32,710 bases of DNA, taken from assembly GCA_019649035.1 (NCBI GenBank), contig BMAT01007243.1, positions 140,982 through 173,691 on the forward strand, written 5' to 3'. A program made the translations under genes and the position numbers. The notes beneath the pieces were generated by a model. That model was not told the origin of the DNA, did no database searches, and saw only the letters and a program-made list of their open reading frames with translations. Source of the stretch: Elysia marginata. Its lineage: Eukaryota > Mollusca > Gastropoda > Plakobranchidae. This document shows, piece by piece, positions 1 through 11,600 of the stretch. Every line of letters begins with the position of its first letter. The first letter of the stretch is position 1.

Positions 1-325
1 GTTGTTACAATAATTTGTGGGATCGATTTTTTTACAAAGATTTGTGAAAGAAATCTAAAAACTTTGTTCATGTTAAGACAAGTTGACAGAAATATGTGTC
101 AAATACGAACAGTATGAGTGACTTTGGAGCAAATTATTTCGGAGAAATCTTGATCAAACATTTGGGACTGCACTACAGTCAAAATCATCCATAAAGTATG
201 AAGATTTGTCAAAATCAATTTTATTTCGATGGATCGGATTTTTTTCTCAGAATTAAACCAAAGCTCTTCTTCTGTAAAACCAGTTTGAGATATCTAAAAC
301 CAAATAAAAAGTAAGCAGTCAACTC

Positions 326-350
326 GATTGATTGATTGATTGATTGATTG
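326..350. repeat. (GATT)n microsatellite, tail of the preceding element
   Basis: About six perfect GATT units that read as CAAT on the element's strand. Confidence 0.85.
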
Positions 351-632
351 AAATTTTTACAAGCCCAGTCCATCATTAACGATGATCTCAGGGCTTACGA
401 TCTCTTCGGCTGTAGTTTATTTCGATACTTTAATCTTGCAACCTATATCATACATTAATATCAAGTTTTAAAAATCTTACATACTATTTACATGTTTTAA
501 AAAGTTTTCTATACATTGCTTCAGATTTTGCTATATAATCCAATCTCTTTCAGATAATCCGAATTCTGAGAGGCTTTCACCTCTCGGAATAGTGTGTGCA
601 TATTGGTTGTCTCATAATATTTTTGTCTGCTT
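329..632 (-). mobile_element. Short retrotransposed element (SINE or 5'-truncated LINE) with target-site duplication
   Basis: A 15-base direct repeat, AGCAGTCAACTCGAT, occurs at 314-328 and 633-647 and brackets about 304 bases. On the - strand the element ends in a (CAAT)n tail (about 326-350). Just before the tail is a hairpin with perfect AAGCCC/GGGCTT ends (361-366 and 391-396) and an inner CATC/GATG pair. A 3' stem-loop plus short-repeat tail is typical of L2/CR1/RTE-type LINEs and the SINEs that use them. No tRNA-like A/B boxes were seen at its 5' end, so a 5'-truncated LINE is as likely as a SINE. The intact duplication suggests a fairly recent insertion. Confidence 0.7.
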
Positions 633-647
633 AGCAGTCAACTCGAT

Positions 648-2344
648 AATATCTGTAATCTGCAATCTGTAATAAGTGTCTTGTACAGCGCGTAAATCCA
701 CAGAGCAATCCTCCATCCTCTAAGGCGCTTTTGAAAATATAAAAATGAAGCATAGTTTTACCAGAAAAGCACAGTGTGTTTCATACGAAAATAAAAAATT
801 AAAATCAAAGACGCTTCATGGTTCAAAGATAATATTTTATTTACTGAAGTTTGATGTGCGATAAAGAAAAAAATGAAATATATTTCACAGTCAAACAGTT
901 TCGTGTCTATACTTTGCTCTAAGTAAATAAATGCAGAATTTTAGACAAAAGATTTTATGTTTCTCAAAGATCTTTTTTTTACATTTCGCATGCACCCAAT
1001 ACACAACAATTTTTTGTCTTAGCGACATCATTCTTTCAACGTTGTCCATACTGTATGTGAGATTTCTTTTTCTTTATAATGCTATTTAATGTATGTATTT
1101 TATGCAGAACTTAAAAATGTTTTACCAAAAATGTAAGAGATTCTTTTAACATTCAATCTATTGCTGTGATTAGTATGCATGTTTTATTGAAACGTGGGAT
1201 AATGAAATATTAAAATCGAATTTACAATCACTCGAAAGTGTAAATTTTCTTTTCAAAGAGGTGGACAGAGAAATTGCTTAATACCTAACGGATACAGTTG
1301 ACAAAAATATCTTTCACATTGTGATCAGAAAGTGAAAAATTTTGACTGAAAACATTTTTACTCGTAACGCACTATAATACAAAAAATTTATCAGTTAAGA
1401 GAATCAGTCTTCAGAGTGTTGTTCAACAAATTATAAGAAACAAAAATTGTATAGGAGTAATAACAATTTTCAACCTTTGACAAAAAAAAACAAAGCAACT
1501 ACAGTACAAAATTCAATTAATAAAGGGAAATTCAGTATACAATGTACAGTATAATAAATATAGAGAACATGCGGTATAAAAACAAAGCACCAGGTCGTTG
1601 ACTTTATGCTCTTCAAGAATTATCCTGATGATGTCTACGTCCATTGGAAAAATGATCAATCACTCTTCAATCTTTCTTGACTTAGGACCAAGACTAAAAC
1701 AACGAATTCTGTGTACATGCCTTTTTCGCCGATAGCTCACATGAAAAAATCTACATACTAACGGGCCATTTACACGTGCAGTTGGTCCATTTAAAAAGTA
1801 TCCAATACTTAAAATATTGTAGGGTTTCGGCCAGTTTGTGGGAAAGACTTAGCGTGAAGATCGCATCGACACCCACCGTTTCTTGCTTCGGGCGCCAAAT
1901 ACCTAGCAGAGCTCAGGTGACTAGGGGGCGTTCCCTTTGTTGTCGGCCCAGGTAGAATTAAAAACGTTTTACTTTTCATGATTTTCCAAGGCATTGCTCC
2001 TAACAAAGAAAAAAAGATATCGGTAACCAAAGAGTGAAAGACCCCAAAATTAAGAAAAATATCCCAAGGAAAAGCTATGTGATGCCGAATTACCTGGACA
2101 CATTTTTTATGTAAACGTTGCTTTTTTATTTCGGATTCCGCATTTCCCTTCATTCTGCAGTATTGATTGTAGTAGTGTTCATAGTCGAAAAATTGGTGGT
2201 TCGTAGATAAAAATTTAACAATATAAAAAGAAATCCTCTAATCGACAAGCTATCTTTTCAACGATGATCCATATCTACTTTTTTCGATTCAACGATAAAA
2301 AAAAATGTCGGTGGGCTAACTGTGCGTGTAAAGGGTCCGTAAAA
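648..2344. other. Intergenic, no gene recognised
   Basis: AT-rich with scattered homopolymer runs. A more GC-balanced island at about 1825-1955 reads on the - strand as part of a 114-codon open frame (LAPEARNGGCRCDLH...). It has the feel of a dispersed repeat, but I cannot assign it. No exon with convincing splice sites was seen. Confidence 0.5.
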
Positions 2345-2965
2345 CTGTACTGGACACTCACTCACCAAGTTTTCTTCTGTTCACTGCCCCAACCAAGCTT
2401 TTCTGTGGGTTTACCTGTGTTGTTATTGCCTGGCGGTCAAATTCGTCAGTTTTCCAGCGCTCCTCTCCCGACCCCATGAAATCCCTGAAATGCGCCTTTA
2501 ACTCTTGTTATCAAATGCTTGTATTCTTCTTATGGTGTCAGCTGTAAGGGTCTAACTCTCACAATTGTCAAGGAAGGTGCGCAATACTTGAGCTCTGTAC
2601 AATTTCAACTTGGCTAAAAAGCTGACACTTGCACTGCTTGGAATCTTATTTAGTTAGGCCATACTGGCTGTTGCGATGGCGAGTCTGGTCTTGGTTTCCG
2701 TGATTGAGAGTCCTTCCTTTTTAGCATTACATTAAGCTTTTTGAAAGCACCTCGAACAGTTGACCATTCATGCTAATCTGTGATGTAGTGCTATCACCAC
2801 TGTTGGCCATTACTTTGCTCTTTTCACTGCTGACCTCTATGCCATACGCACGTGCCCTTCATGAAAATCTACCTGTGAGTTCTTGCAGTTGGTTGCTGCT
2901 TTCTGGTCGACTCCGTCAGAGAATCTTAGGCTGCTTATTGTTCATCCTTTCGAAATAGGATTAAG
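2345..2965 (-). mobile_element. Non-LTR retrotransposon (LINE) fragment, reverse-transcriptase 3' half
   Basis: The - strand, read across several frames, shows the order of a LINE polymerase after its catalytic motif: YGIEVSSEKSKVMANS (around 2790-2850), NGQLFEV, TKTRLAIATASMA, LNKIPSSASVSFLAKLKLY, TLTADTIRRIQAF, then VNPQKSLVGAVNRRKLGE (around 2362-2414). These match the consensus order of the widespread RTE-like 'endonuclease-reverse transcriptase' LINEs (YGMEIS.EKSKVM ... LTAD..KRIQAFE ... VGPQEPLL..VKRRKL). The copy starts near the catalytic motif, so it is 5'-truncated. It has several frameshifts and stops and is long dead. Confidence 0.72.
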
Positions 2966-4332
2966 GACTAAGGGTTACACAACGTCTCTCTTATGATTTT
3001 TATAATCATTCCTAGGTGGAGTATACATGTTCGCGGATAGAAAAGTCAACAGTTCAAATATTTACTGGTGTTGACATAAGGACAACATGCACAAACTACT
3101 TTGGATAATTTGGATTTCCCCTTTCCTATACTTTACATACCTATAAACATTTTCCAAGTTAGGCTCAAATAATTAATATCAAATAGAGAATTTCTCCAGC
3201 GACTAAATAGCCTAGGTCTTAATTGCTTATTTAACGATAAGTTTCGCGTATGCTGTAACCATACTTTTCATTCTATGGTTCAAAATCAGTACATTGGCAA
3301 TGGTTCTTCAACTTCAAGGCCTGACAATTCTTGTGCAATGGGTGGATTCTGTATGAATCAGTTACCAAATAAATTATTAACCCTTAAGGTTCAATTTGTA
3401 CGCTCAGACACCCTAACTTCGACTAGAAACAATCCTATTAGGTGTGTGTTTGCTCCGTTCCCTAGAACGTTATGACCCTTTACGCAACAGCGTCAATACG
3501 GAGATTTCACACCCAAGGTGTGCATTATAACCATGTAATTTTCATTTATCGTTGGCATCCAAGGCGCTGGGGAGGGGGGGGAGGGGGGTTGAATATAGGT
3601 ATTCTCAATACCGAAACGAAATAGGAGATTTGTGTTTTGTTCGAAAATTGCTGGCCAGTTCCGGTCAAACAGCACCAGTTGGTATTCGATAGAAAATCTA
3701 TACATGTAGTTGTCTGTGACAACTGGAGAATCTGATCCAAACATAATAATCACGAATGGTATTTCTAAAGCAATTTAAGCTTAGTTATATGCCCATATAT
3801 ACTATTCTTCAAGTTCTCCGCCCCCTACCAAAGCCTGCAAAGTCAAATTAATGCAACTCTTTTTAAAAGACAAATTATCACCAATTCCGTTTCCCATCAG
3901 AGGGAACTTGATTCTACAACGAGAAAAACAGTCCTAGAATCTCGTAGATGAGCATTACTAATCTAATACCCCAAAACTAAGATTATAACGGAGGCTTTTT
4001 GGTCTGTCTAGCTCACTAAAGCGGGTTCTTTACACTCATAGACTGTTACATCTATCTAGATCTGGGCCCAGGTCTATTGAGAACGAATGCGACGGTGCAT
4101 CTAAACCATGTAAAAATGCACTGTAAATTTCAGTGCATTAAGACATGGCTAATCTGAATGCCTTCTACCCTCTAAATATCTAGTAAATTCCTTCTCTTTA
4201 TTTCTACAACAAAGCAGATTTGGGGGGAAAAAACAACACCTCTATGTGCTCCAAAAGGAAGTAAACGCAACCAAGTTGATTGAGAGTTATGGAATTTGTA
4301 TAGAAATATTAACTTTTGATTGCCTGCATCAT
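2966..4332. other. Intergenic, no gene recognised
   Basis: No coding exon could be supported. The stretch contains a G-rich run at 3569-3588, listed separately, and otherwise unique-looking AT-rich sequence. Confidence 0.5.
3569..3588 (+). other. G-quadruplex-prone G run
   Basis: Runs of four, eight and six Gs are separated by single As within 20 bases. This satisfies the four-run G3+ pattern with very short loops (the eight-G run supplies two). It is isolated in AT-rich DNA and not near a recognised promoter. Confidence 0.55.
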
Positions 4333-4418
4333 GTATGTCGCAATGGCTCAGGTGATAGCGCCCACCTTTTCTTCAGGAGGTCTGGCGATCGAACCACGCT
4401 AGAAACATCTTTTTTTTT
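4333..4418 (+). repeat. tRNA-like sequence: SINE head or tRNA pseudogene
   Basis: An A-box-like TGGCTCAGGTG (4344-4354) is followed 32 bases later by GATCGAACC (4387-4395), which fits the GWTCRANNC B-box. A run of nine Ts at 4410-4418 could stop RNA polymerase III. The arms do not fold into a sound cloverleaf: the T stem is mismatched and no acceptor stem is evident. It is therefore a decayed tRNA or the promoter head of a tRNA-derived SINE, not a working tRNA gene. Confidence 0.45.
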
Positions 4419-4534
4419 TACTCCAAATATTAGAAAGGATTCTTTTTGTGTCAACTTTTGTGAAGATTTATTTTACTATTTTTCTAAAGTCTAATGACTA
4501 GGCTGATAGCTGATCTTAATTTTTTATTTTAACT

Positions 4535-4735
4535 CTTTGTCTCTCTATGTGTCTCTCTGCCATTGTTCCTCTATCATCTGTAGTCTCTGTCTCTAATTTG
4601 TCTCTCTATGTGTGTCTTTCGCCCTCTGTGTCTCTGTCTCATTTTCTCAGTGTGTCTCTGCCTCTGTTTCTCTGTCTCTATTTGTTATGTCTCCCTCTGT
4701 CTCTGTCGCTCTCCCTTTTTCTGTTTGTGTTTATA
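4535..4735. repeat. Degenerate (TCTCTG)n pyrimidine-rich tract
   Basis: About 200 bases of imperfect TCTC/TCTG/TGTC repeats on the + strand. Open frames through it are rich in Ser, Leu and Cys only because of the repeat. Confidence 0.8.
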
Positions 4736-5133
4736 TCAAGTACATTACTTATCAACAGCCACATGTTGTACTATAATAATATTGTTAAAAGGCAGTAATT
4801 TAGTTTCCAGAGCGCTTCGTTTTTTTTAAAACTATGAATGTTTTTATCATAGGTCTATTTTTATTTTTGTCATTGCGCCCGTAAGTTTTGTTTTTGTATT
4901 ATTTCAATTGGTCTTTATTGTGTTACTATGGTTTTGTAGCAATTACTTATTCCATGAATAGCATTCGCAAGAACAGTGATTTTAACATGATAGCTGCCTA
5001 TTAATCAGACAGGCCATGTCAAAATATGGGACAGGACTCCAGGTCAATGACACTGTAGCTCTAATTATGTCTAAGTGCGGAGACGCGCCAGTTTGCTAAT
5101 CGAAAACATGCCACATGCGCAATTTATCATAGT

Positions 5134-5250
5134 CCCAGTTTGTCACAGACTCAGTTTGTCACAGTTTATCATGTCAAAGGCCCAGTTTGACACAGGCCCT
5201 GTTTGCCATAGTTTATCACATTACATGACCTGTTTGTCACAGGCCCACCC
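5134..5250. repeat. Minisatellite, period 47 bp with an internal ~16-bp sub-repeat
   Basis: Units start at 5134, 5181 and 5228 (the last partial). Each full unit carries two copies of a CAGTTTGTCACAGGC-like word and then a GTTTATCA(C/T) word. About two and a half units are present. Confidence 0.7.
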
Positions 5251-5586
5251 TAACTCGACCATGCCAGCAATATGGAATTTACCTCTGACCCTCTCAAAAA
5301 GAGTGAATGAATGATTGGTTGTTTGTATGAATCGTTAATTTTTTTTTTTATTTTCACAACAAAATTACATTCAAAGTTGAAATTTGCGGAGTATTTTGCT
5401 CTTATTAGCGTACAAAAAGAAAGAAACATTGAACAATACAAGATGAAATAACATTTTCTAGGGTCTTTTCCTACATCACCAATTTGAAGGTGAAGAATAA
5501 AAAAATTTACTTTACAGCTAAAGTGCTAAAGTGCTGTGATTTTGACTGCACTCAATAATATTCAAACACACAAATGATACAACAGG

Positions 5587-5587
5587 G

Positions 5588-5647
<60 letters not shown>

Positions 5648-5648
5648 A
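5587..5648. repeat. (GA)n microsatellite
   Basis: Nearly pure AG dinucleotides with a few AAAG interruptions. Confidence 0.95.
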
Positions 5649-6892
5649 TAATTTTTATTATTAAATCTAAGAAAATAAATTGCATGTGTTTAGTATCTAA
5701 CAGCACTTGAATCAAGAGAGGAATTCAAATCTGAGGTAAAACTTCCAAAGATTTAACTTTGACACCTCACTAAAAAGACTCCCGGGACATCGCTTTTCAT
5801 CGAGATCCGCAGATTTTAAGGAAGGCGTTGCCATTGTTATCAGACGGTGGGGTTTTTTCCCAGTGTATCAGAATTCCTCTCCCTCTTTATTTTCCTTTCT
5901 TTCGAGATCAAGATCATAAATTGAGAAAAAGGGATGATTGAAGTTTTATAGTGTCCAGATTTTTTTCCGCCCGTGACCAAAATAAGGACATGGAGGGTTT
6001 CAATCAAACTTAGCTTTTAAACTTCACTGCAAAATTTTGAAATAATATTACGTAAATGTTTATGTGAACAGGGATTCTGGATCGTTCATAAAATGAGAGT
6101 AGGATGAAAATGGTGAATATAGAGCTTTTGAAGAAGAGATAGAGTGGAAAAGAGCTGAGTTTTGCCTTTCATTACTCAAAAGATTCAGACTTCAAGGGGC
6201 ATAAAAATGAACATTTTAACCCAGTGATTTACTTCAAATCCTGATCTTAAAATCAAAGAAAATAGAATGCATTTGAGAATTCAAGTCTTTGATATTTAGT
6301 TTCAATTAGCAAATCCTTCTTGAAGAGTTTTTCTTTCATTGTACAAACATTTGACTCTTTTTCCCACACTCCCCCCCTCTCTTCCTTTCTTTTTATTTAG
6401 CTGTCTGCCTACCTTTCTAATGATTGTATAATACATTTTTCTATCCTTTTATCTTGGCACCTTTAATCTTCAATTCAAACATCAGAATGTGGGAGGATTT
6501 TCTCGCTAGGCAATTGGTTTTACTGTTGGAAACAGAAAAAAGGGGGGAGGGGGAGTTTTGAGGAAAACAATATCAGATTTCAAATTGCACTAATTATACT
6601 GAACCATATTCTTCTTCGAACAGAAAGAAATCAATTTCATTGTTGACTATTCGATGACCCACTTTGAAAAGCCATGGTAAATCTGAGCTATACAATAGCC
6701 CTCCCCCGCCCCACAGCCCATCGCTGCTAGGATCATGTTGACGATATGTATTCGGTTTAGATCTTATCTCGACAAGAAAGTGAAGGGTCCAGTTTGTTGA
6801 CTGCCACCATCATAATGGTCACACTCGCAGCCTCACGAACGCTTACGTGGACACCGCCCGGCCTGAATTATAATCACAAAGACGTTGCTCTC
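5649..6892. other. Intergenic, upstream of the TPMT promoter candidate
   Basis: No exon was recognised. There is a pyrimidine run near 6360-6390 and a purine run near 6537-6560. The last 120 bases are less AT-rich and lead into the TATA box. Confidence 0.5.
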
Positions 6893-6900
6893 TATATAAA
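6893..6900 (+). promoter_or_regulatory. Candidate TATA box of the TPMT-family gene
   Basis: TATATAAA stands in a locally less AT-rich stretch (6790-6870). A strong splice donor (CAG|GTAAGC) follows at 7097/7098 and a CAG acceptor at 8654 precedes the coding ATG by 13 bases. This fits a TATA promoter with transcription starting near 6923, an untranslated exon to 7097, and a 1.56-kb intron. It is inferred from spacing only. Confidence 0.42.
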
Positions 6901-6922
6901 CCCTCAACTGAGATACATGGTT

Positions 6923-7097
6923 CACTTAAAAACAATCATGGTTCACTTCAAAACAATGTGTCCGGTTTGAAAATCCTTTCTGGTGTAACCTACGAAGTGA
7001 CAAACGAAAATCATTTCCCACATAGACATAAATGATACCGGTAAACCTGTAATTTTTCGACCTAAAGGCGACGCACAATCATATAACAGAAGTTCAG
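6923..7097 (+). other. Predicted untranslated first exon of the TPMT-family gene, with a short upstream ORF
   Basis: The start is placed about 30 bases after the TATA box and the end at the donor CAG|GTAAGC. Splicing to 8655 puts TAA (7084-7086 area) in frame upstream of the ATG at 8668, so that ATG would be the first usable start in its frame. The segment 6917-6970 is a 17-codon ORF (MVHLKTIMVHFKTMCPV then TGA) made by a near-perfect 21-base duplication. Its second ATG (6938) is surely inside the predicted transcript; the first (6917) may lie just upstream of the start site. Such an ORF could dampen translation of the enzyme. Confidence 0.35.
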
Positions 7098-8667
7098 GTA
7101 AGCCTCATTGCCTAATTACTGCACGAGAATCTTAGCGACTACATTATATATCTTGTGTTTTATCATTCTCTACAAATACTTGTCCAGAGACTATAGTTTA
7201 TCATAATAGTTGAGAAGGCCTTAAAGGCATTCTCATCGTGTGGAATAAATAATTTACTACGCTGCACTATGCCTTGAGCGCTTTCGCCTTTCAAACCTTA
7301 TCTTATACGTTAGTGAAAGCCATACTTTCGTTAGAGTTTCAATTTTTCAAGTTTAGAGACATTGAAAAGTAATTATACAGGCGATTCAAAACTCACATTC
7401 ACAAAGATGTTTTGTTGCCACTTGTTCGACAAAAGATCTCTCAAAAGTAGAGAAATCCAGCGATTCTACCCGTGCCATTGATAGGTTTTTGCGGGTAGCG
7501 CATCTTAGAAATCATTACGAGAGTGCTGCTCATACTGCTCCAAACATCCTTGGTCGCCAAAAAAGTTTTTTTCGTCTCTGTCCTCATGGAATGCGAATAA
7601 GATTTTTTCACGTTAACTCCCTCTCCTGCTCCTTCACGACAGAAAGTTTTCAAGGCGCACAATGACCCTTCTCATATATGAACCAAGATTTGTTTATTTT
7701 GTAACGGCAAGATATTCACAAAGGTATGATCGTCTTGTATAAGAATTAAACTGGCACCTCAAGAAATCCTCGAAGCTCTGGTCAATTGTCGGAACACTCG
7801 CCCTTAAAACAGGCGGTGTTGCTTTGTAAAGTCTTGTAAATTATTTTATGAGAAGGAACTGAGGAAGTGCATTCGTGAGTTCAATAAAGCAGAAGGGCGC
7901 ACTAGATATTGAATGTAAGAGTTAAGAAACAACCGGGGGAAGTAAAATTGAGGCCAAATAGGCATATTTTTGTCAAGGTAACTATGATTAGAGTTTTTTT
8001 TTTACTTTGACTTATGATTAAAATATTGGAATCAAACGTACAAAATGGTCATTCATAGTCACAGCTTTACTCTGATTTGATGCGTAATAAAGTTATCTTG
8101 CTTTAATAGAACAACGGCCCTCATAGTTCTCACCTAGCCTTGTCCGAACTGTTTTTAAAAAAATGGCGCCAGCGTAAAACAATACTACGGTAATGAATGT
8201 TATCCAATATACAAAGAGGAGATATAAAGCATCTTTTGACAACATGTCCTATATTATGGTAAGGAATTTGTGTGTGTGGCCAAGTTTTTTTTATTTCTGC
8301 AGGCTGGGACAGTGTGATGCAAATATAAATACAGGTATACTAAAAGATATTTAAAAAGATAAGAAACACTCAAATTTTACCTACAACAAGAATACACTGA
8401 CATAGCTATTACTCTTGACTGACACTCTATTAATCTTGACCAATCCTGGGCGCCTCAGAAATTTTTTATCATCTCTTTATTTGCATACCACGGTAATCCA
8501 TGTGAAATAATTGAAGAATAGGCCTATACTGTATATCTCATCTATTTTTTCTTTTACTTCCGCTCCTTGATTTGAAATGCAACTCCTTTTGCAATTCAAT
8601 TATGCTCTTGGAACACTTGTTTAAAGTCACATATTATTAAATCTTATGTTTCAGACCTAGGAAAAGA

Positions 8668-11600
8668 ATGACGCAGGAACTGAACCGTACCGCACCAGGT
8701 TTGTTTCACACAGATGTTGTGAAGTACTGGCAGCAGAGATATGATGGTGGAGATACTTACTGGCTAAGGAAAGAAGCCACTGCGTGAGTCATGCAAAGCA
8801 AAAGCTTTTGACTGATAAACGAATAATTTACTTTTCCCTTCAAACGTTGACAATTGCATGTTCAAACGTGACAAAGAAAGCGCAAGAGTATAGTAACATT
8901 TCAACTTCAAATGTAAAATGCAAATATGAATATAGCAAGTTCAGTTGGGAAAGTTGTTGTTTCAAATATGAAAAAGAAGCAAATGGTTCCGACCTATATC
9001 TACGTATTGGTGGGGAATTATGTTTTAACAGTGGTCTAAGAGCGCGTTATTTTAGGTGCGTAACTTTTTTCCCTTTTGTGCCACACTAATGAGTGATCAA
9101 TCTTTAAGAAGGAAGGCGGTGGAGATCGGTGTTTGCCAAGCTGTTACGTAGATATAGATCAGAGTTATTAGAAAGTGAAAAATGCAAAACCAATCTAACA
9201 ATGAATCTTTAAATGTGACAAGTATTTTTCCAGTTTAAGTTAAAACTAATTAACGCGATAGAAAATAATATTCAAAGGCATGATGATTATAAAACCTAGA
9301 TCTAATGAATCTTAAGAACGAAAAAAATTTATTTGTATGTTTATTTGTTCAAATATTTTACTTAACCTTGTTTCTCTGTCAGAGCATGCAGGGTGGTATC
9401 TTTGCATACCCCTAAACGCTGCCTCAATTTTCTGCGCTGTAACACAATATTATTGATGCCCTGCTCGGCCATATGCGCCTGAGTAGCTATTCGTTGTTGG
9501 CGTGGATGCGTGAGAATCTCGTGACGAACCTCTGCCAGTGTTGCTTTTATCTTTAGCCTTTCAAATAGAAAAAGCATTTTCGCAGAAGTTAAGAAATAAG
9601 TAATGTGGTGGCAGAAAACAGCCCATAATAGTCTGGAAGTGACAGTAGTATGTTTGCCACTGATCTACGAGCTGCGGCATTTTAGAAAACGAAGACAGAA
9701 GCATTTATCACACTGTGGTTTGTGTAGGGTCTATAGTTTGCAAGAAATTCGCGAAATCCTCACTGATCCCGAAATGTCTGTAAAGCCGGCCATACGCGTC
9801 GCCATGGTTTGATGCAAACATTAAACAATAAAATGGCAACGTTCTTTGCAATATCGTAAAATTAATATCATCGTAAAATTTGTGCCGCGCCTCCAGCTTT
9901 GTCAATGTAGGTCAACTCTGTACCATAAAAAAAATGATGCATTCGAGTTGCAAATCCATCTGTTCGGAAAGTTTACATTTTCATACTTCTGCCAAAAAAA
10001 ACGGTAAGTGGAAAAACACAAATAAAAAAAAATTTCGCTCGCTTCGGTTTTTCAATTCTGTACAATGTAGGTTAGATCTAGACCAAGAGTCTTAAAATTA
10101 GATTTACATCACTTAAGACAATATAGATTTAGAGCTAGATATAGAAGATATCTTCATCTAGATTCTGCATTAGGCCTAGATTTAGACTAGGTTTCGCACA
10201 CCATTTTCCTTCGCTTTTAGGCTTTGGGTGTCATGTTTTTTGTTTCTGGTTAGGCTCTGCGTGTCAAGTTACGTAATTCACGTAATTCACGAAGGCCACC
10301 GTTTTCATTTATTGGTGCCGTGGTTCTATCGCAAGGTCTGAGTCTACGGGTGAATCTTCTCGCTCCTTAGTGGTAATTTACAACCTATCCAGGATAATAC
10401 AGGCTGTTCAGTTCTGATGTTAGAAGAAGACGCAATCTCAGCTTGGCATTGAATCGTGAAGTCAGGATGAAGTTCAACGACCTGCCCTCGTTCTTGCCGG
10501 TTCTTTTAATAATCTATTATATACTATGTAGTAGGCAGTTGTTCGTTAATGCCTAAAAGAAGGGCTGTTTCGAGTTAGCTATATCCTCGTGTATATGTAT
10601 GAATCGGCGATTCTTCTCTTATCAGCAACATTAATTTGAAATAGACAATCGGCCTTGTTGAATGTTTTGTTACGTAACGTAGAAATAGAATGTATTCATT
10701 CAGCCAAAGTTATAATGATCTCCTAACCGACGTTGTTGTTGGACATTAGAAAATGCTTTATGTTATACTTGGTGCATCATCGATTCGCATTTTGAAGTTT
10801 CATAACGCTTTTTTGAATGGGAAATAAAGAGTTCACATTTGAACTTGCAATGGCACATTTTTCTTTTTGTCTTTTTTGATCGTATTTTTTTTATTTCAAA
10901 ATTGTTAGGGGTAAAAATCTTATGATGAGATTGAATCAAACGTTAATAATGTAGCAGCCCCATGGAAGAATCATGTACAGCATCTGATTGAGCAATCTTT
11001 CATTCTAGCCTTATTTTACTTTTGCCAATCACTTCCATAACTGTTTTGTAGTAAAGTTTGAGTAGTCTATCTTATTTACAAAAATTAAGCGTATTTCTCT
11101 CTGGGATATCTAAGCGACGTGAGTGACCAATTAATACCACAATCCAATGTGGTAGAGCGACGTACATGCATTCCCAAAACCAGGTCGACGTACTAGCTGC
11201 ACAATTTATTTACACCTACTACTCATAAACATTAAACAGACTTAAATGGAAACAATACATTTGTGTGCGAAAATGACTGGAACTTCTTTACAGGCTAAGC
11301 ACTAAACTAGTGCCTATAAATAGAATGGGTTGGAGAAATTCTTTTAGGTAACCGAAAAACACTAAAATAAGGACTTAAGGACTCTCTCTATATATGCACT
11401 GGAACATCACAGATTTCTCAGTCACTTTGAGCTTAGTAAAATGTCAGATTCCCATATGTTGTGACATACGTAAGTTATATTAAGGTTTAAATATAAAAAG
11501 AACAAAGGCCTGACATAGGCATTTACAATTTGTTATATATTAACTGTTGATATGCCAACTAGTCCTGCGAGACAGCTATGTCAAATGTTGCTGTTGGTGC

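Noticed and set aside
1809-2153. A 114-codon - strand open frame
   Set aside because: No recognisable domain, start context or splice partner. The LAPEARNGG part may be repeat-derived, but I cannot support a gene.
4547-4829. Cys/Ser/Leu-rich frames resembling secreted peptides
   Set aside because: Produced by the degenerate TCTCTG tract.
6541-6555. Second G-rich run as a quadruplex
   Set aside because: Only two G runs separated by one base, too few for four strands without very uneven folding.
9362-9905. Two - strand open frames of 71 and 65 codons in TPMT intron 1
   Set aside because: They have a non-random feel but no family I can name, no splice sites tying them to a gene, and stops between them. 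Noted only as a possible old repeat.
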